From positions 1-17,866 of the forward strand of contig JAWRKD010000124.1 in assembly GCA_040307135.1 (NCBI GenBank): 17,866 nt of DNA, written 5' to 3'. The number at the start of each line of letters is the position of its first letter. Within the stretch, counting starts at the first letter, position 1. The notes under the pieces were generated by a model that saw only the letters and a program-made list of their open reading frames with translations, ran no database searches and was not told where the DNA came from. The position numbers and the translations under genes were made by a program. This document shows, piece by piece, positions 1-9,698 of the stretch. The stretch comes from Aminidesulfovibrio sp040307135 (GTDB taxonomy: Bacteria; Desulfobacterota; Desulfovibrionia; Desulfovibrionales; Desulfovibrionaceae).

Positions 1-1377
1 ATGCTCACCGACAACCAACGCGATTTTCTCAGCCAGCTCTTCCCGGGCGACGGCCTCATCCTGGACCCGGAGCAGGCCGCGCCCCTGGCCGTGGACTCCT
101 CGGGCCGCTTCGCCCTGCCCTGGGCCGCGGTGCGGCCGCAGACCGAGGAGCAGATCGCCGAACTCCTGCGCTTCGCCCAGGCCGAGGACATCCCCGTCTA
201 TCCCCGCGCCCGCGGCACCAGCCGGGTGGGCGGGGCCGTGCCCGCGCACGGCGGCGTCGTGGTCTCGCTCCTGCGCATGAACCGGGTCCTGGACGTGGAC
301 GAGGCGGACTTCGCGGCCGAGGTGGAGCCCGGCGTGGTCACGGGCGAGTTCCAGGCCCTGCTCAAGCCCAGGCGGCTCTACTACCCGCCCGACCCGGCCA
401 GCGCGGGCTACTCCACCCTGGGCGGCAACGCGGCCACCTGCGCGGGCGGCATGCGCGCCGTGAAGTACGGCGTGACCCGCGACTACGTGCTGGGGCTTTC
501 CGCGGCGCTGCCCGGCGGCAGCATCATCCGGCCCGGCGGCCGCTGCCACAAGGACGTCTCGGGCCTGGATCTGACCCGCCTCTTCGTGGGCTCCGGCGGG
601 ACCCTGGGCATCATCACCCGGCTGACGCTCAAGCTCCTGCCCCTGCCCGAGGCCCAGGCCTCGCTCCTGGCCGCCTTCGCGGACATGGACGCGGCCCTGG
701 CCGCGGCCCGCATGGGCTTCGCCGCGGGCATCCTGCCCGTGTCCCTGGAATTCCTGGACGACGTGACCCTGGAGGCCGTGGCCCGCACCGGCTGCGACCT
801 CTGCCCCCCGGGCGCGGGCGCGGCCCTGCTCTTCCGCCTGGACGGCTCGGAAGGGGCCGTGCTGGCCGACCTGGAGCGCCTGCGCGCGGCCCTGGAGCCG
901 GCCCGGCCCCTGCTCCTGGAGACCGCGGCCACCCCCGGGGCCGAGGAGCGGCTCTGGGAGATCCGGCGCACCGTGAGCCAGGCCCTGCACCGCATGAGCC
1001 CGGACAAGTCCGGCGAGGACGTGGCCGTGCCCCGGGGCCGGATTCCCGCGGCCGTGGCCGCCTTCAGGGAGGCCGGGAAACGGGAGCGCCTGCGCGTGGC
1101 CTGCTTCGGCCACCTGGGTGACGGCAACATCCACGTGAACGTGCTCTACGACGCCCAGAACCCGGACCAGCTCAAGCGCGCCCACAACGTCAAGGAATCC
1201 ATCCTGCGCGCAGCCCTGGACCTGGGCGGCACGCTCACCGGCGAGCACGGCCTGGGCCTGTCCAAGGGGCCCTACATCGCCTGGCGGCACCCGCCCGGGG
1301 AGCTGGCGGCGCTGCGCGCGGTGAAGGCCGCGTTCGACCCCCGGAACATCATGAACCCGGGCAAGGAGTGGGGCTAG
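1..1377 (+). CDS. glcD: FAD-binding oxidase, GlcD / D-lactate dehydrogenase type
   Basis: Flavoprotein of the GlcD/Dld-II family, which oxidises a 2-hydroxy acid (D-lactate or glycolate) and passes electrons to a partner Fe-S protein. Seen: an N-terminal FAD_binding_4 region (about residues 35-215) with the PRARGTSRVGG loop, GGNAATCAGG and GSGGTLGIIT, then an FAD-oxidase C-terminal domain with GHLGDGNIHVN and GGTLTGEHGLG, ending in the usual FDPRNIMNPGK. At 458 residues it has normal family length. The Glu usual in the GSEGTLG motif is Gly here. The window opens exactly on the ATG, so no ribosome binding site can be checked and an earlier start cannot be excluded. The probable partner, a GlcF-like protein, lies beyond an intervening chemoreceptor gene on the other strand. 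In Desulfovibrio such pairs usually act on lactate; the substrate cannot be told from sequence. Confidence 0.9.
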   Translation: MLTDNQRDFLSQLFPGDGLILDPEQAAPLAVDSSGRFALPWAAVRPQTEEQIAELLRFAQAEDIPVYPRARGTSRVGGAVPAHGGVVVSLLRMNRVLDVDEADFAAEVEPGVVTGEFQALLKPRRLYYPPDPASAGYSTLGGNAATCAGGMRAVKYGVTRDYVLGLSAALPGGSIIRPGGRCHKDVSGLDLTRLFVGSGGTLGIITRLTLKLLPLPEAQASLLAAFADMDAALAAARMGFAAGILPVSLEFLDDVTLEAVARTGCDLCPPGAGAALLFRLDGSEGAVLADLERLRAALEPARPLLLETAATPGAEERLWEIRRTVSQALHRMSPDKSGEDVAVPRGRIPAAVAAFREAGKRERLRVACFGHLGDGNIHVNVLYDAQNPDQLKRAHNVKESILRAALDLGGTLTGEHGLGLSKGPYIAWRHPPGELAALRAVKAAFDPRNIMNPGKEWG

Positions 1378-1380
1378 GGA

Positions 1381-3189
1381 CTAGCCCTCCTTGAGCTCGC
1401 GGATCAGGTCCCGCAGCCGCACGGTCTGTTCCTCCAGGCCTTCCAGGGCCCGCATGGAGTCGGCCACGCCCTGGGCCGTGGCCGCGGCGATGCCGTTGAT
1501 CTCCTCCACGGCCTTGTTGATCTCCTCCGAGGCCGCGGACTGCTCTTCGGCCGCCGCGGCGATGCCCCGGATCTGGTCCGCCGAGGTCTCCACCCCGGCG
1601 ACGATGGCCCGCAGCACGTCGCCGGAGCGGTTGGAAAGGTCCACGGCCTGGCTCAGGTCCGCGAGCACCTTCTGGGTGGCCTGGTTGTTCTGGGCGGCAG
1701 CGCCCTGGATGCCGCCGATGGCCTCGCCAACCTCCTTGGTGGCGGTCATGGTCTTCTCGGCCAGCTTGCGCACCTCGTCGGCCACCACGGCGAAGCCCCG
1801 GCCCGCGTCGCCGGCCCGGGCCGCCTCGATGGCCGCGTTGAGCGCCAGCAGGTTGGTCTGGTCCGCGATGTCGCTGATCACGCCCAGGATCTTGCCGATG
1901 GACTCGGCCTGGGAGCCCAGCTGGTTCATGTTCTCCTTGAGCCGGTCCGCCTCGGCGTAGGTGGTCCGCAGGGCCTCCACGGAGCGGCCCACCACCTCCG
2001 CGCCCTGCTGGGCCTGGGTCTTGGCGCCCGCGCCCATCTCCGCGGCCTCGGAGGCGTTCTTGGCCACTTCCAGGACCGTGGCGTTCATCTCCTCCATGGC
2101 CGTGGCCGTGGTGTTCAGCCGGTCGCGCTGCACGTCCGTGCCGGAGCGTATCTCCCGGATCCGGGCCGCGATGGCCTCGGCCGCGCCGGTGACGCTCTCC
2201 ACGATGGCCTCCAGCCGCCGGGCCGCCAGGAGGATGCCTTCGCGCCGGGCGCTGTCGGCCCGGCCCCGGGCCTCCTCGGCCTCGGCCAGGGCCTTCTGGG
2301 CCAGCCCGGCCTTTTCCTCGGCCTCGGCGGTCTTGGCCGTGATCTGGGCGATGTTCCCGCGCAGGGTGCGGGCCATGGCGTTGAGGGCCTTCTGCAGGGC
2401 GGCGACCTCGTCGCGGCCGGACTCGTCCAGGTCCACGCCGTAGTCGCCGTCGGCGATGCAGCCCGCCGCGGCCGTGGCCTGGGACAAGGGCCGCACGATG
2501 CCCCGGATGGTCACCAGGCTCAAGGGCAGCAGGCCCAGGAAAAAGACGGCCCCGATGACCAGGAGCAGGAGCTGGGTGTCGGCGCGCACCAGGTCGCTGA
2601 TGGCCTGGGCGGTGGCCTGCTTGGCGCTCTCGATGTTGTCGATGTAGATGCCCGTACCGATCCAAATGTCCGTGCCCGGGATCATCTCGGCGTAGCCCAG
2701 CTTGGGCTGGTCGCCCTTCTCGGGCTTGGGAAAGACGTACTGCACGAAGCCGCCGCCCGCAGCCGCGGCCTTGGCCAGCTCGCGCACGTAGAAAACCCCG
2801 TTCTTGTCCTTGGTCTCGGCCAGGTCCTTGCCCTGGATCTCCTTCTTGGGAGGCAGGGCCACGTTCACCGTGCCCTGGTAGGCGAAGTAGTAGCCGGACT
2901 TGTCCTCCTCGAAGCGGATGGGGTCCACGGCCCGGCGAATGAACTCCACGCGCTCATCCTGGCCGGAGATGCCCGCCAGGCCCTGGCCCAGGGACAGGGC
3001 CATGCTGTGCGTGGCCACCTGGAGCTTCTGCTTCTGGAGATCCAGCATCTGGGTCTGGACCTGGCTCACGCCCAGGTCCTCGATCCTGCCCGCGTTGTGC
3101 AGGAAGGCCAGGACGATCCCGGCCGCGAAGCAGCCGATGACGCCCAGGAGAAGAAAAATCCGCGTGCCGATGGACATGAGCCGCATCAT
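1381..3189 (-). CDS. Methyl-accepting chemotaxis protein with single Cache sensor
   Basis: Transmembrane chemoreceptor that senses a periplasmic small ligand and controls the CheA/CheW array. Domains in order: transmembrane helix 1 (about residues 8-30), a periplasmic sCache_2-type domain (about 35-190, with SGYYFAY and the GTDIWIGTGIY end motif), transmembrane helix 2 (about 205-230), HAMP (about 228-282), and a coiled-coil signalling domain with the hairpin tip DQTNLLALNAAIEAAR near residue 443. The C-terminus LIRELKEG carries no NWETF-like CheR/CheB tether. The start is chosen by a GGAGG site six bases before the first of two adjacent ATG codons. The gene is convergent with the GlcD gene (3 bases between stops) and divergent from the GlcF gene. 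Since it splits that oxidase pair, a role in taxis to lactate or a related acid is plausible but not shown; sCache_2 domains often bind small carboxylates. Confidence 0.95.
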   Translation of the reverse strand: MMRLMSIGTRIFLLLGVIGCFAAGIVLAFLHNAGRIEDLGVSQVQTQMLDLQKQKLQVATHSMALSLGQGLAGISGQDERVEFIRRAVDPIRFEEDKSGYYFAYQGTVNVALPPKKEIQGKDLAETKDKNGVFYVRELAKAAAAGGGFVQYVFPKPEKGDQPKLGYAEMIPGTDIWIGTGIYIDNIESAKQATAQAISDLVRADTQLLLLVIGAVFFLGLLPLSLVTIRGIVRPLSQATAAAGCIADGDYGVDLDESGRDEVAALQKALNAMARTLRGNIAQITAKTAEAEEKAGLAQKALAEAEEARGRADSARREGILLAARRLEAIVESVTGAAEAIAARIREIRSGTDVQRDRLNTTATAMEEMNATVLEVAKNASEAAEMGAGAKTQAQQGAEVVGRSVEALRTTYAEADRLKENMNQLGSQAESIGKILGVISDIADQTNLLALNAAIEAARAGDAGRGFAVVADEVRKLAEKTMTATKEVGEAIGGIQGAAAQNNQATQKVLADLSQAVDLSNRSGDVLRAIVAGVETSADQIRGIAAAAEEQSAASEEINKAVEEINGIAAATAQGVADSMRALEGLEEQTVRLRDLIRELKEG

Positions 3190-3222
3190 AAAGCGCCTCC
3201 GTGACAGTAAGGAATTGCTTAC

Positions 3223-3252
3223 ACACTAGCCCACTTTCAAAAGTCTGGTCAA
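3223..3252 (-). promoter_or_regulatory. Sigma-70-like promoter of the chemoreceptor gene
   Basis: On the minus strand TTGACC (3247-3252, 5 of 6 to the -35 consensus) is followed after 18 bases by TAGTGT (3223-3228, 3 of 6). The start of transcription would fall about 27 bases before the first ATG, leaving room for the GGAGG ribosome binding site at 3196-3200. Confidence 0.5.
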
Positions 3253-3273
3253 CGCCGGGGAAATGTTTATAAG
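3246..3273 (+). promoter_or_regulatory. Possible promoter of the GlcF-SIMPL-secA cluster
   Basis: On the plus strand TGGTCA (3246-3251) is followed after 16 bases by TATAAG (3268-3273, 5 of 6 to the -10 consensus). It lies about 45 bases before the GlcF start. The -35 is poor, and it overlaps the -35 of the divergent chemoreceptor promoter, so the two could compete for polymerase. Confidence 0.35.
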
Positions 3274-3318
3274 GGCAGGAACGCGGCGCAGGGTCCCCCC
3301 TTGCCGCGCCGGACACCC

Positions 3319-4464
3319 ATGACCCAGCAACCTCCCCGGACCAGCCGACCCGAAGCCGCAGCCTGCGTGCTCTGCGGCAAGTGCCTGGAGGCCTGTCCCC
3401 TGCTGGCCGCCACGGGCCGCGAGGAGCTCTCGCCCCGGGCCAAGTTCGTGCTGGCCGAGCGCGGGCCGGCCCCCTCGGCCGAGGCCCTGGCCCGGCTCTG
3501 CCTGGGCTGCGGCCGCTGCAAGGCCGCCTGCCCCCAGGGCGCGGACATCCCGGCCCTGGTGGTCTCCCTGCGCGCCGCGCACCCGGATTTCCGCCGCTGG
3601 CTCTGGAAGGCCTGCCTGGCCCGGGGCGGGGCGCTCCAGCCCATGGCCGCCGCCTTCGCCCGGCTGGCCCCGCAGGACTTCCTGCGCCAACGCCTGGGCT
3701 CCCTGCTCAAGGGCCTGCGGGCCCTGCCGGAGCCGGGCTGCGCCCCGTTCCTCGGCATCACATCCCTGCCGGAGCAGTGGCGCGGGCTGCGCGCGGCGCT
3801 CTTCGCCGGATGCGCGGGCGCGCGTCTGGCCCCGCGCTGGCCGGACAAGGCCCGGGCCCTGCTGGACCGCCTGGGCCTGGTCCGCGCCGAGGCCGCGTTC
3901 CAGTGCTGCGGCGCGCCCCTGGGCACGGCCGGGCTCCTGCCCGAACAGGCCGCGGCCCGGGCCGCCAACGTGTCGGCCTGGCGCGGGGCCGGGCGGCCGC
4001 TGTTGGCCGTGTTCTGCTCCTCCTGCCGGGCCGGGCTGGCCGCCTACCCGGCGGAGTGCTTCCAGGACCAGGCCGAGCAGGAGGCCTGGGCCGCGGCGCT
4101 CACCCCCCTGTCCCGGATTTTGCATGGCGCGCGCTTTGTGCTAACCAGGAATCCCGGCGGCCTGGCCTGGCATTGCGCCTGCCATGCGCCGGACCCGGAC
4201 CCGGACCTGGACCTGCTGCGCTCCGCCCCGGGCCTGGAGCTGGCCGTGCCCGAGGCCCGCTGCTGCGGGTTCGGCGGGGTGCTCCAGCTGGCCGCGCCGG
4301 ACCTGGCCGCGGACGTGGCGGCCCGGCGCTGGGACAACCTGGGCGCAGGCCTGGCCCTCACCGGCTGCACGGCCTGCGCCATGGAGCTGGCGGCCGCCGC
4401 CCCGGCGGGCGCAGCCGCCGCGCACTGGCTGGACGCCCTGGAAACGCCCACGGAGGAAACATGA
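3319..4464 (+). CDS. glcF: Fe-S oxidoreductase subunit, GlcF / LutA-like
   Basis: Electron-transfer partner of GlcD-type flavoproteins, carrying electrons to the quinone pool or another acceptor. From the ATG at 3319 (381 residues) two 4Fe-4S motifs are complete: C16-x2-C19-x2-C22-x3-C26-P and C61-x2-C64-x2-C67-x3-C71-P. They are followed by two CCG domains as in heterodisulfide-reductase-like proteins: CCG at 196-198 with a later CSSC, and CCGFGG at 315-320 with a later GCTAC. A TTG 18 bases upstream (3301) is in frame, but neither start has a strong ribosome binding site; ATG is preferred, with a weak GGA before it. The stop overlaps the next gene's start (ATGA). The matching flavoprotein lies upstream across the chemoreceptor gene, so this oxidase module is split. 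Confidence 0.9.
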   Translation: MTQQPPRTSRPEAAACVLCGKCLEACPLLAATGREELSPRAKFVLAERGPAPSAEALARLCLGCGRCKAACPQGADIPALVVSLRAAHPDFRRWLWKACLARGGALQPMAAAFARLAPQDFLRQRLGSLLKGLRALPEPGCAPFLGITSLPEQWRGLRAALFAGCAGARLAPRWPDKARALLDRLGLVRAEAAFQCCGAPLGTAGLLPEQAAARAANVSAWRGAGRPLLAVFCSSCRAGLAAYPAECFQDQAEQEAWAAALTPLSRILHGARFVLTRNPGGLAWHCACHAPDPDPDLDLLRSAPGLELAVPEARCCGFGGVLQLAAPDLAADVAARRWDNLGAGLALTGCTACAMELAAAAPAGAAAAHWLDALETPTEET

Positions 4465-5168
4465 ACGCCAGACCGGCCCTGATCCTGTCCCTGGGCCTGT
4501 TCCTGGGCCTGGCCCTGCTGGCCTGGGCCCAGTATTCCTCGCGCCTGCCGCGCAACACCATCGAGGCCACGGGTTCGGCCCGCGTGCGGGCCGTGGCCGA
4601 CGTGGCCAAGTGGCGGGGCAGCATCTCGCGCACCCTGCCCGAGGCCCAGCTCATGCAGGGCTTCGCCCGCATGCGCGAGGACCTGGCCGCGCTCCAGGCC
4701 TTTTTCCGCCAGGCCGGGCTGCCGGAGAACGCCGTGGAGATCCAGCCCGTGACCATGGAGCCGGTCTATCAGTCCAATCCCTCGGCCCCGCCCGCCCAGA
4801 CCCTGCGTCAGTATTTCACCGCGACCTCGCAGGACACGGCCAAGCTGGCGGCCCTGGCCATGGACCACCAGGCCCTGCTGGACCAGGGCGTGCTGTTGAC
4901 CACCATGGCGCTGGAGTACTATGTCTCGCGCCTGCCGGAGATGCGCGTGGAGATGCTCGGCCAGGCCGTGAAGGACGCCCGCCGCCGCGCCGAGGAGATC
5001 GCCCGCAGCGACGGCCGCGGCGTGGGCCCGCTCCAGTCCGCGCGCATCGGCGTGGTGCAGGTGTTGGCCCCCGATTCCGTGGAGGTCTCCGGGGCCGGGG
5101 CCTACGACACCTCCACCCCGGAAAAGGAAGTGATGGTCACGGTGCGCGCGGAATTCGCCGTGCGCTGA
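4461..5168 (+). CDS. SIMPL-domain (DUF541) exported protein
   Basis: A 235-residue protein of the SIMPL/YggE-like family (DUF541), periplasmic or membrane-anchored, with no established biochemical role; some relatives are linked to stress tolerance or IRAK-like signalling in the literature. Seen: an N-terminal hydrophobic segment (about residues 5-23) that can act as signal peptide or anchor, the family's opening TGSARVRAVADVAKWRG, a helical middle, and the closing strand KEVMVTVRAEF. The length is normal. The ATG has a good GGAGG site (4453-4457) and overlaps the stop of the GlcF gene by four bases, implying translational coupling. The opening motif ARVR-V---AKWRG is repeated in the small ORF that follows, which suggests partial gene duplication. 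Confidence 0.85.
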   Translation: MNARPALILSLGLFLGLALLAWAQYSSRLPRNTIEATGSARVRAVADVAKWRGSISRTLPEAQLMQGFARMREDLAALQAFFRQAGLPENAVEIQPVTMEPVYQSNPSAPPAQTLRQYFTATSQDTAKLAALAMDHQALLDQGVLLTTMALEYYVSRLPEMRVEMLGQAVKDARRRAEEIARSDGRGVGPLQSARIGVVQVLAPDSVEVSGAGAYDTSTPEKEVMVTVRAEFAVR

Positions 5169-5190
5169 CCGGACCAAAGCAGCGAACGAA

Positions 5191-5556
5191 ATGGCCATGA
5201 CCGTCAAACCCATGCGCGTGCTCGCCCCGGGCCTGGCCCTGGGCGCGGCCATCCTGGCCGGAGCCCTGCTGGCCGCGGACCGGACCTGCGTCCCGGCCGA
5301 GGCCCCGGAGCAGGCCCGCGTGCGCCTGGTCTCGGCCATGGCCAAGTGGCGCGGCTGCCTGCTGCGCGTGGTGGAGTCGCGCCGGGCCGAGGACCTGGAC
5401 CGCGCGACCCAGGACCACGGCCACGCCCTCCTGGTCCAAGGCGCGCCGGTTTCCTGCCAGTTTTCCGGCATCGCCGTCCGGACTCCCGAACTTTCCCCCG
5501 CCGCAAGCGTCCTCCTTCCCTGCCGCCCCGGACGCGCCCCGCCCGCCGCGGCCTAG
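5191..5556 (+). CDS. Small exported protein ending in RAPP; candidate arrest peptide before secA
   Basis: A 121-residue ORF of unknown function, 22 bases after the SIMPL stop and 79 bases before secA. Seen: a hydrophobic signal or anchor segment (about residues 10-29), then ARVRLVSAMAKWRG (42-55), which resembles the SIMPL opening at almost the same distance from the N-terminus, then a shorter tail rich in Pro, Ala and Arg. The last residues are GRAPPAAA, with RAPP at 115-118 (codons 5533-5544). Known: RAPP ends are the stalling motif of the arrest peptides ApdA and ApdP, and secA of E. coli is controlled by the exported arrest peptide SecM. Inferred: this could be a secretion monitor for secA. 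Against this, RAPP is cheap in GC-rich sequence, the ribosome binding site is weak, and the ORF could be a degenerate SIMPL copy. A second ATG at 5197 is possible. Confidence 0.6.
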   Translation: MAMTVKPMRVLAPGLALGAAILAGALLAADRTCVPAEAPEQARVRLVSAMAKWRGCLLRVVESRRAEDLDRATQDHGHALLVQGAPVSCQFSGIAVRTPELSPAASVLLPCRPGRAPPAAA

Positions 5557-5629
5557 CCTTTTCCTTCGGCGGATTCCCTTTTTTTCGCTCACGGCCCGGC
5601 CCCGCGGCCGCGCCATTTTTTGGAAGGAG
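5512..5629 (+). promoter_or_regulatory. Candidate secA leader with competing RNA structures
   Basis: The secA Shine-Dalgarno GGAAGGAG (5622-5629) is perfectly complementary over eight bases to CTCCTTCC (5512-5519), inside the 3' end of the small ORF. A second helix pairs CGCGGCC (5547-5553), at the ORF's last codons and stop, with GGCCGCG (5606-5612). A third, exclusive hairpin pairs CCGCCG (5543-5548) with CGGCGG (5567-5572) and is followed at 5579-5585 by seven T. A ribosome paused on the RAPP codons (5533-5544) would cover the 5' arms of the last two. The pairings are seen by eye; the regulatory role is inferred. Confidence 0.45.
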
Positions 5630-5635
5630 TATCCC

Positions 5636-8191
<2,556 letters not shown>

Positions 8192-8203
8192 CCCCTTTCA
8201 CGG

Positions 8204-8233
8204 AAAGGCGGGAAAACCCGCCTTTTCGCTTTT
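8204..8233. terminator. Bidirectional intrinsic terminator, secA and phosphomutase
   Basis: A nine-base-pair stem AAAGGCGGG / CCCGCCTTT (8204-8212 with 8217-8225) around an AAAA loop, followed on + by TCGCTTTT. On the minus strand the same stem ends in TTT. It lies between the convergent stops of secA and the phosphomutase gene, so it probably serves both. Confidence 0.85.
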
Positions 8234-9619
8234 CTAGGAACCGGCCGCAATCCAGGCCATGACCGGCTCTTCCATGGTTTGCCGGATCATGGCCAGGTCC
8301 GCCGCGCTTTCGGCCTCGAAGCGCAGGACCAGGGCGGCCTGGGTGTTGGAGGCCCGCACCAGGCCCCAGCCGCGGGGAAAGGTGAGCCGCACCCCGTCGG
8401 TGCCGTCGTACTGCCAGCCGTGCCGCGCGGCCAGGGCGCGGAACTCCCGCCCGGCCCGCTCCACCACCGCGAACTTGCGCTCCTCGGGGCAATCCACGCG
8501 CAGCTCCGGCGTGTTCACCACCGCCGGCCAGCCCAGGAGCTGCGAAAGCGGCCGGCCCGGGTTCCGGTCCAGGACCTCGGCCAGGCGCAGGGCCGCGTAG
8601 GAGGCGTCGTCAAAGCCGAAGAAGCGGTCCGCGAAGAACATGTGGCCGCTCATCTCCCCGGCCAGGGCCGCGCCGGTCTCCAGGAGCTTGGCCTTCATGA
8701 GCGAATGCCCGGTGGCGGCCATGAGCGGCACGCCGCCGTGGGCCTCGATGTCGCGGAAGAGCAGGTGCGAGCACTTCACGTCGCCGATCACGGTCTGGCC
8801 GGGCCGCCGCTTGAGCAGGCTGCGGGCGTAGAGGGCCAGGAGCTGGTCGCCGTAGAGCAGCCGGCCGGTCTCGTCCACGGCCCCGATGCGGTCGCCGTCG
8901 CCGTCCAGGCCCACGCCGAAGTCCGCGCCTTTGGCCAGGACCTCGGCCGAGAGCTGACGCACGTTCTCCTCCACCACCGGGTCCGGGTGGTGGTTGGGGA
9001 ACCGGCCGTCCGGCTCGCAGAAGAGCCGGTGCACGATGCAGCCCACGCGCTCCAGGAGCCGGGCCGTGATCTCCCCGGCCGCGCCGTTGCCGCCGTCCAC
9101 CACCACGCGCAGCGGCCGCGCCAGGGTGAGCTGGGCGGCCAGCTCGTCCAGGTAGGCGGGCAGCACGTCGTGGCGCGAAACCAGGCCGGGCCGGGCCGCC
9201 TCGACGAAGGCCCGCTCGCGCATGCGCTCGTAGAGGGCGCGCACGCCGTGGCCGTGCAGGGTGGTCTCGCCGCACCAGATCTTGAAGCCGTTGAACTGCG
9301 GCGGGTTGTGGCTGGCCGTGACCATGACCCCGGCGGCCAGGCCGAAATGCTTCACCGCATAGTAGAGCACGGGCGTGGAGACCTGGCCGATGACCAGCAC
9401 GTCCAGGCCCGAGGCCGTGAGCCCCAGGGCCAGGCGCTCCAGGTACTGCGGCGAGCTGGCCCGGCAGTCGTGGCCCAGCACGGCCCGGTCCAGCCCGCGG
9501 GAGGCGAAGAGCGCGCCGCAGGCCCGGCCCAGGTCCTCGGCGAAGTCGCCGTCCAGGTCCTGGTCCACCACGCCGCGGATGTCGTAGGCCCGGAAAACGC
9601 CGGGATTGATGTCCTTCAT
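8234..9619 (-). CDS. Phosphomannomutase / phosphoglucomutase (AlgC/ManB type)
   Basis: Alpha-D-phosphohexomutase interconverting the 6- and 1-phosphates of mannose and/or glucose, feeding GDP-mannose or UDP-glucose synthesis for LPS and exopolysaccharide. From the chosen start it has 461 residues, as in Pseudomonas AlgC. Seen: the N-terminal FRAYDIRG motif, the phosphoserine loop TASHNPPQFNG with Ser103, the metal loop DGDGDR with D239, D241 and D243, the sugar-specificity loop GEMSGH (321-326) and the C-terminal phosphate loop RASNTQA. The GEMSGH loop is typical of dual phosphomannomutase/phosphoglucomutase enzymes. The start at 9619 is fixed by an AAGGA site six bases upstream; the open frame extends 24 codons further upstream, but this part lacks family sequence. 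It is transcribed alone, divergent from hflK. Confidence 0.95.
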   Translation of the reverse strand: MKDINPGVFRAYDIRGVVDQDLDGDFAEDLGRACGALFASRGLDRAVLGHDCRASSPQYLERLALGLTASGLDVLVIGQVSTPVLYYAVKHFGLAAGVMVTASHNPPQFNGFKIWCGETTLHGHGVRALYERMRERAFVEAARPGLVSRHDVLPAYLDELAAQLTLARPLRVVVDGGNGAAGEITARLLERVGCIVHRLFCEPDGRFPNHHPDPVVEENVRQLSAEVLAKGADFGVGLDGDGDRIGAVDETGRLLYGDQLLALYARSLLKRRPGQTVIGDVKCSHLLFRDIEAHGGVPLMAATGHSLMKAKLLETGAALAGEMSGHMFFADRFFGFDDASYAALRLAEVLDRNPGRPLSQLLGWPAVVNTPELRVDCPEERKFAVVERAGREFRALAARHGWQYDGTDGVRLTFPRGWGLVRASNTQAALVLRFEAESAADLAMIRQTMEEPVMAWIAAGS

Positions 9620-9677
9620 GTATCGTCCTTGCACATTCCGGCCCCGTGGACCGGCTTTTCTTGACCTTTGCGCCGTT

Positions 9678-9693
9678 CCTTGCGTATGCAAGG
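9678..9693 (+). promoter_or_regulatory. Palindrome overlapping the hflK ribosome binding site
   Basis: CCTTGC (9678-9683), a four-base spacer GTAT, and GCAAGG (9688-9693) form a perfect six-base-pair inverted repeat, extendable by two G-U pairs in RNA. Its right arm contains part of the AAGGGG ribosome binding site of hflK. It may be an operator in DNA or a hairpin that limits hflK translation. Confidence 0.4.
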
Positions 9694-9698
9694 GGAAT

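Noticed and set aside
3226..5471. Long antisense frames over the GlcF and SIMPL genes.
   Set aside because: Compositional shadows without start signals or domains; the + frames carry complete motifs.
9638..9659. A terminator-like hairpin CCGG...CCGG followed by TTTT between the phosphomutase gene and hflK.
   Set aside because: The stem has a mismatch and is short, and no + transcript should arrive there; read as chance GC symmetry.
9661..9690. TTGACC (9661-9666) with TATGCA (9685-9690) as hflK promoter.
   Set aside because: The spacing is acceptable, but transcription would start at about 9697, leaving out the AGGGG ribosome binding site; the real start is probably upstream.
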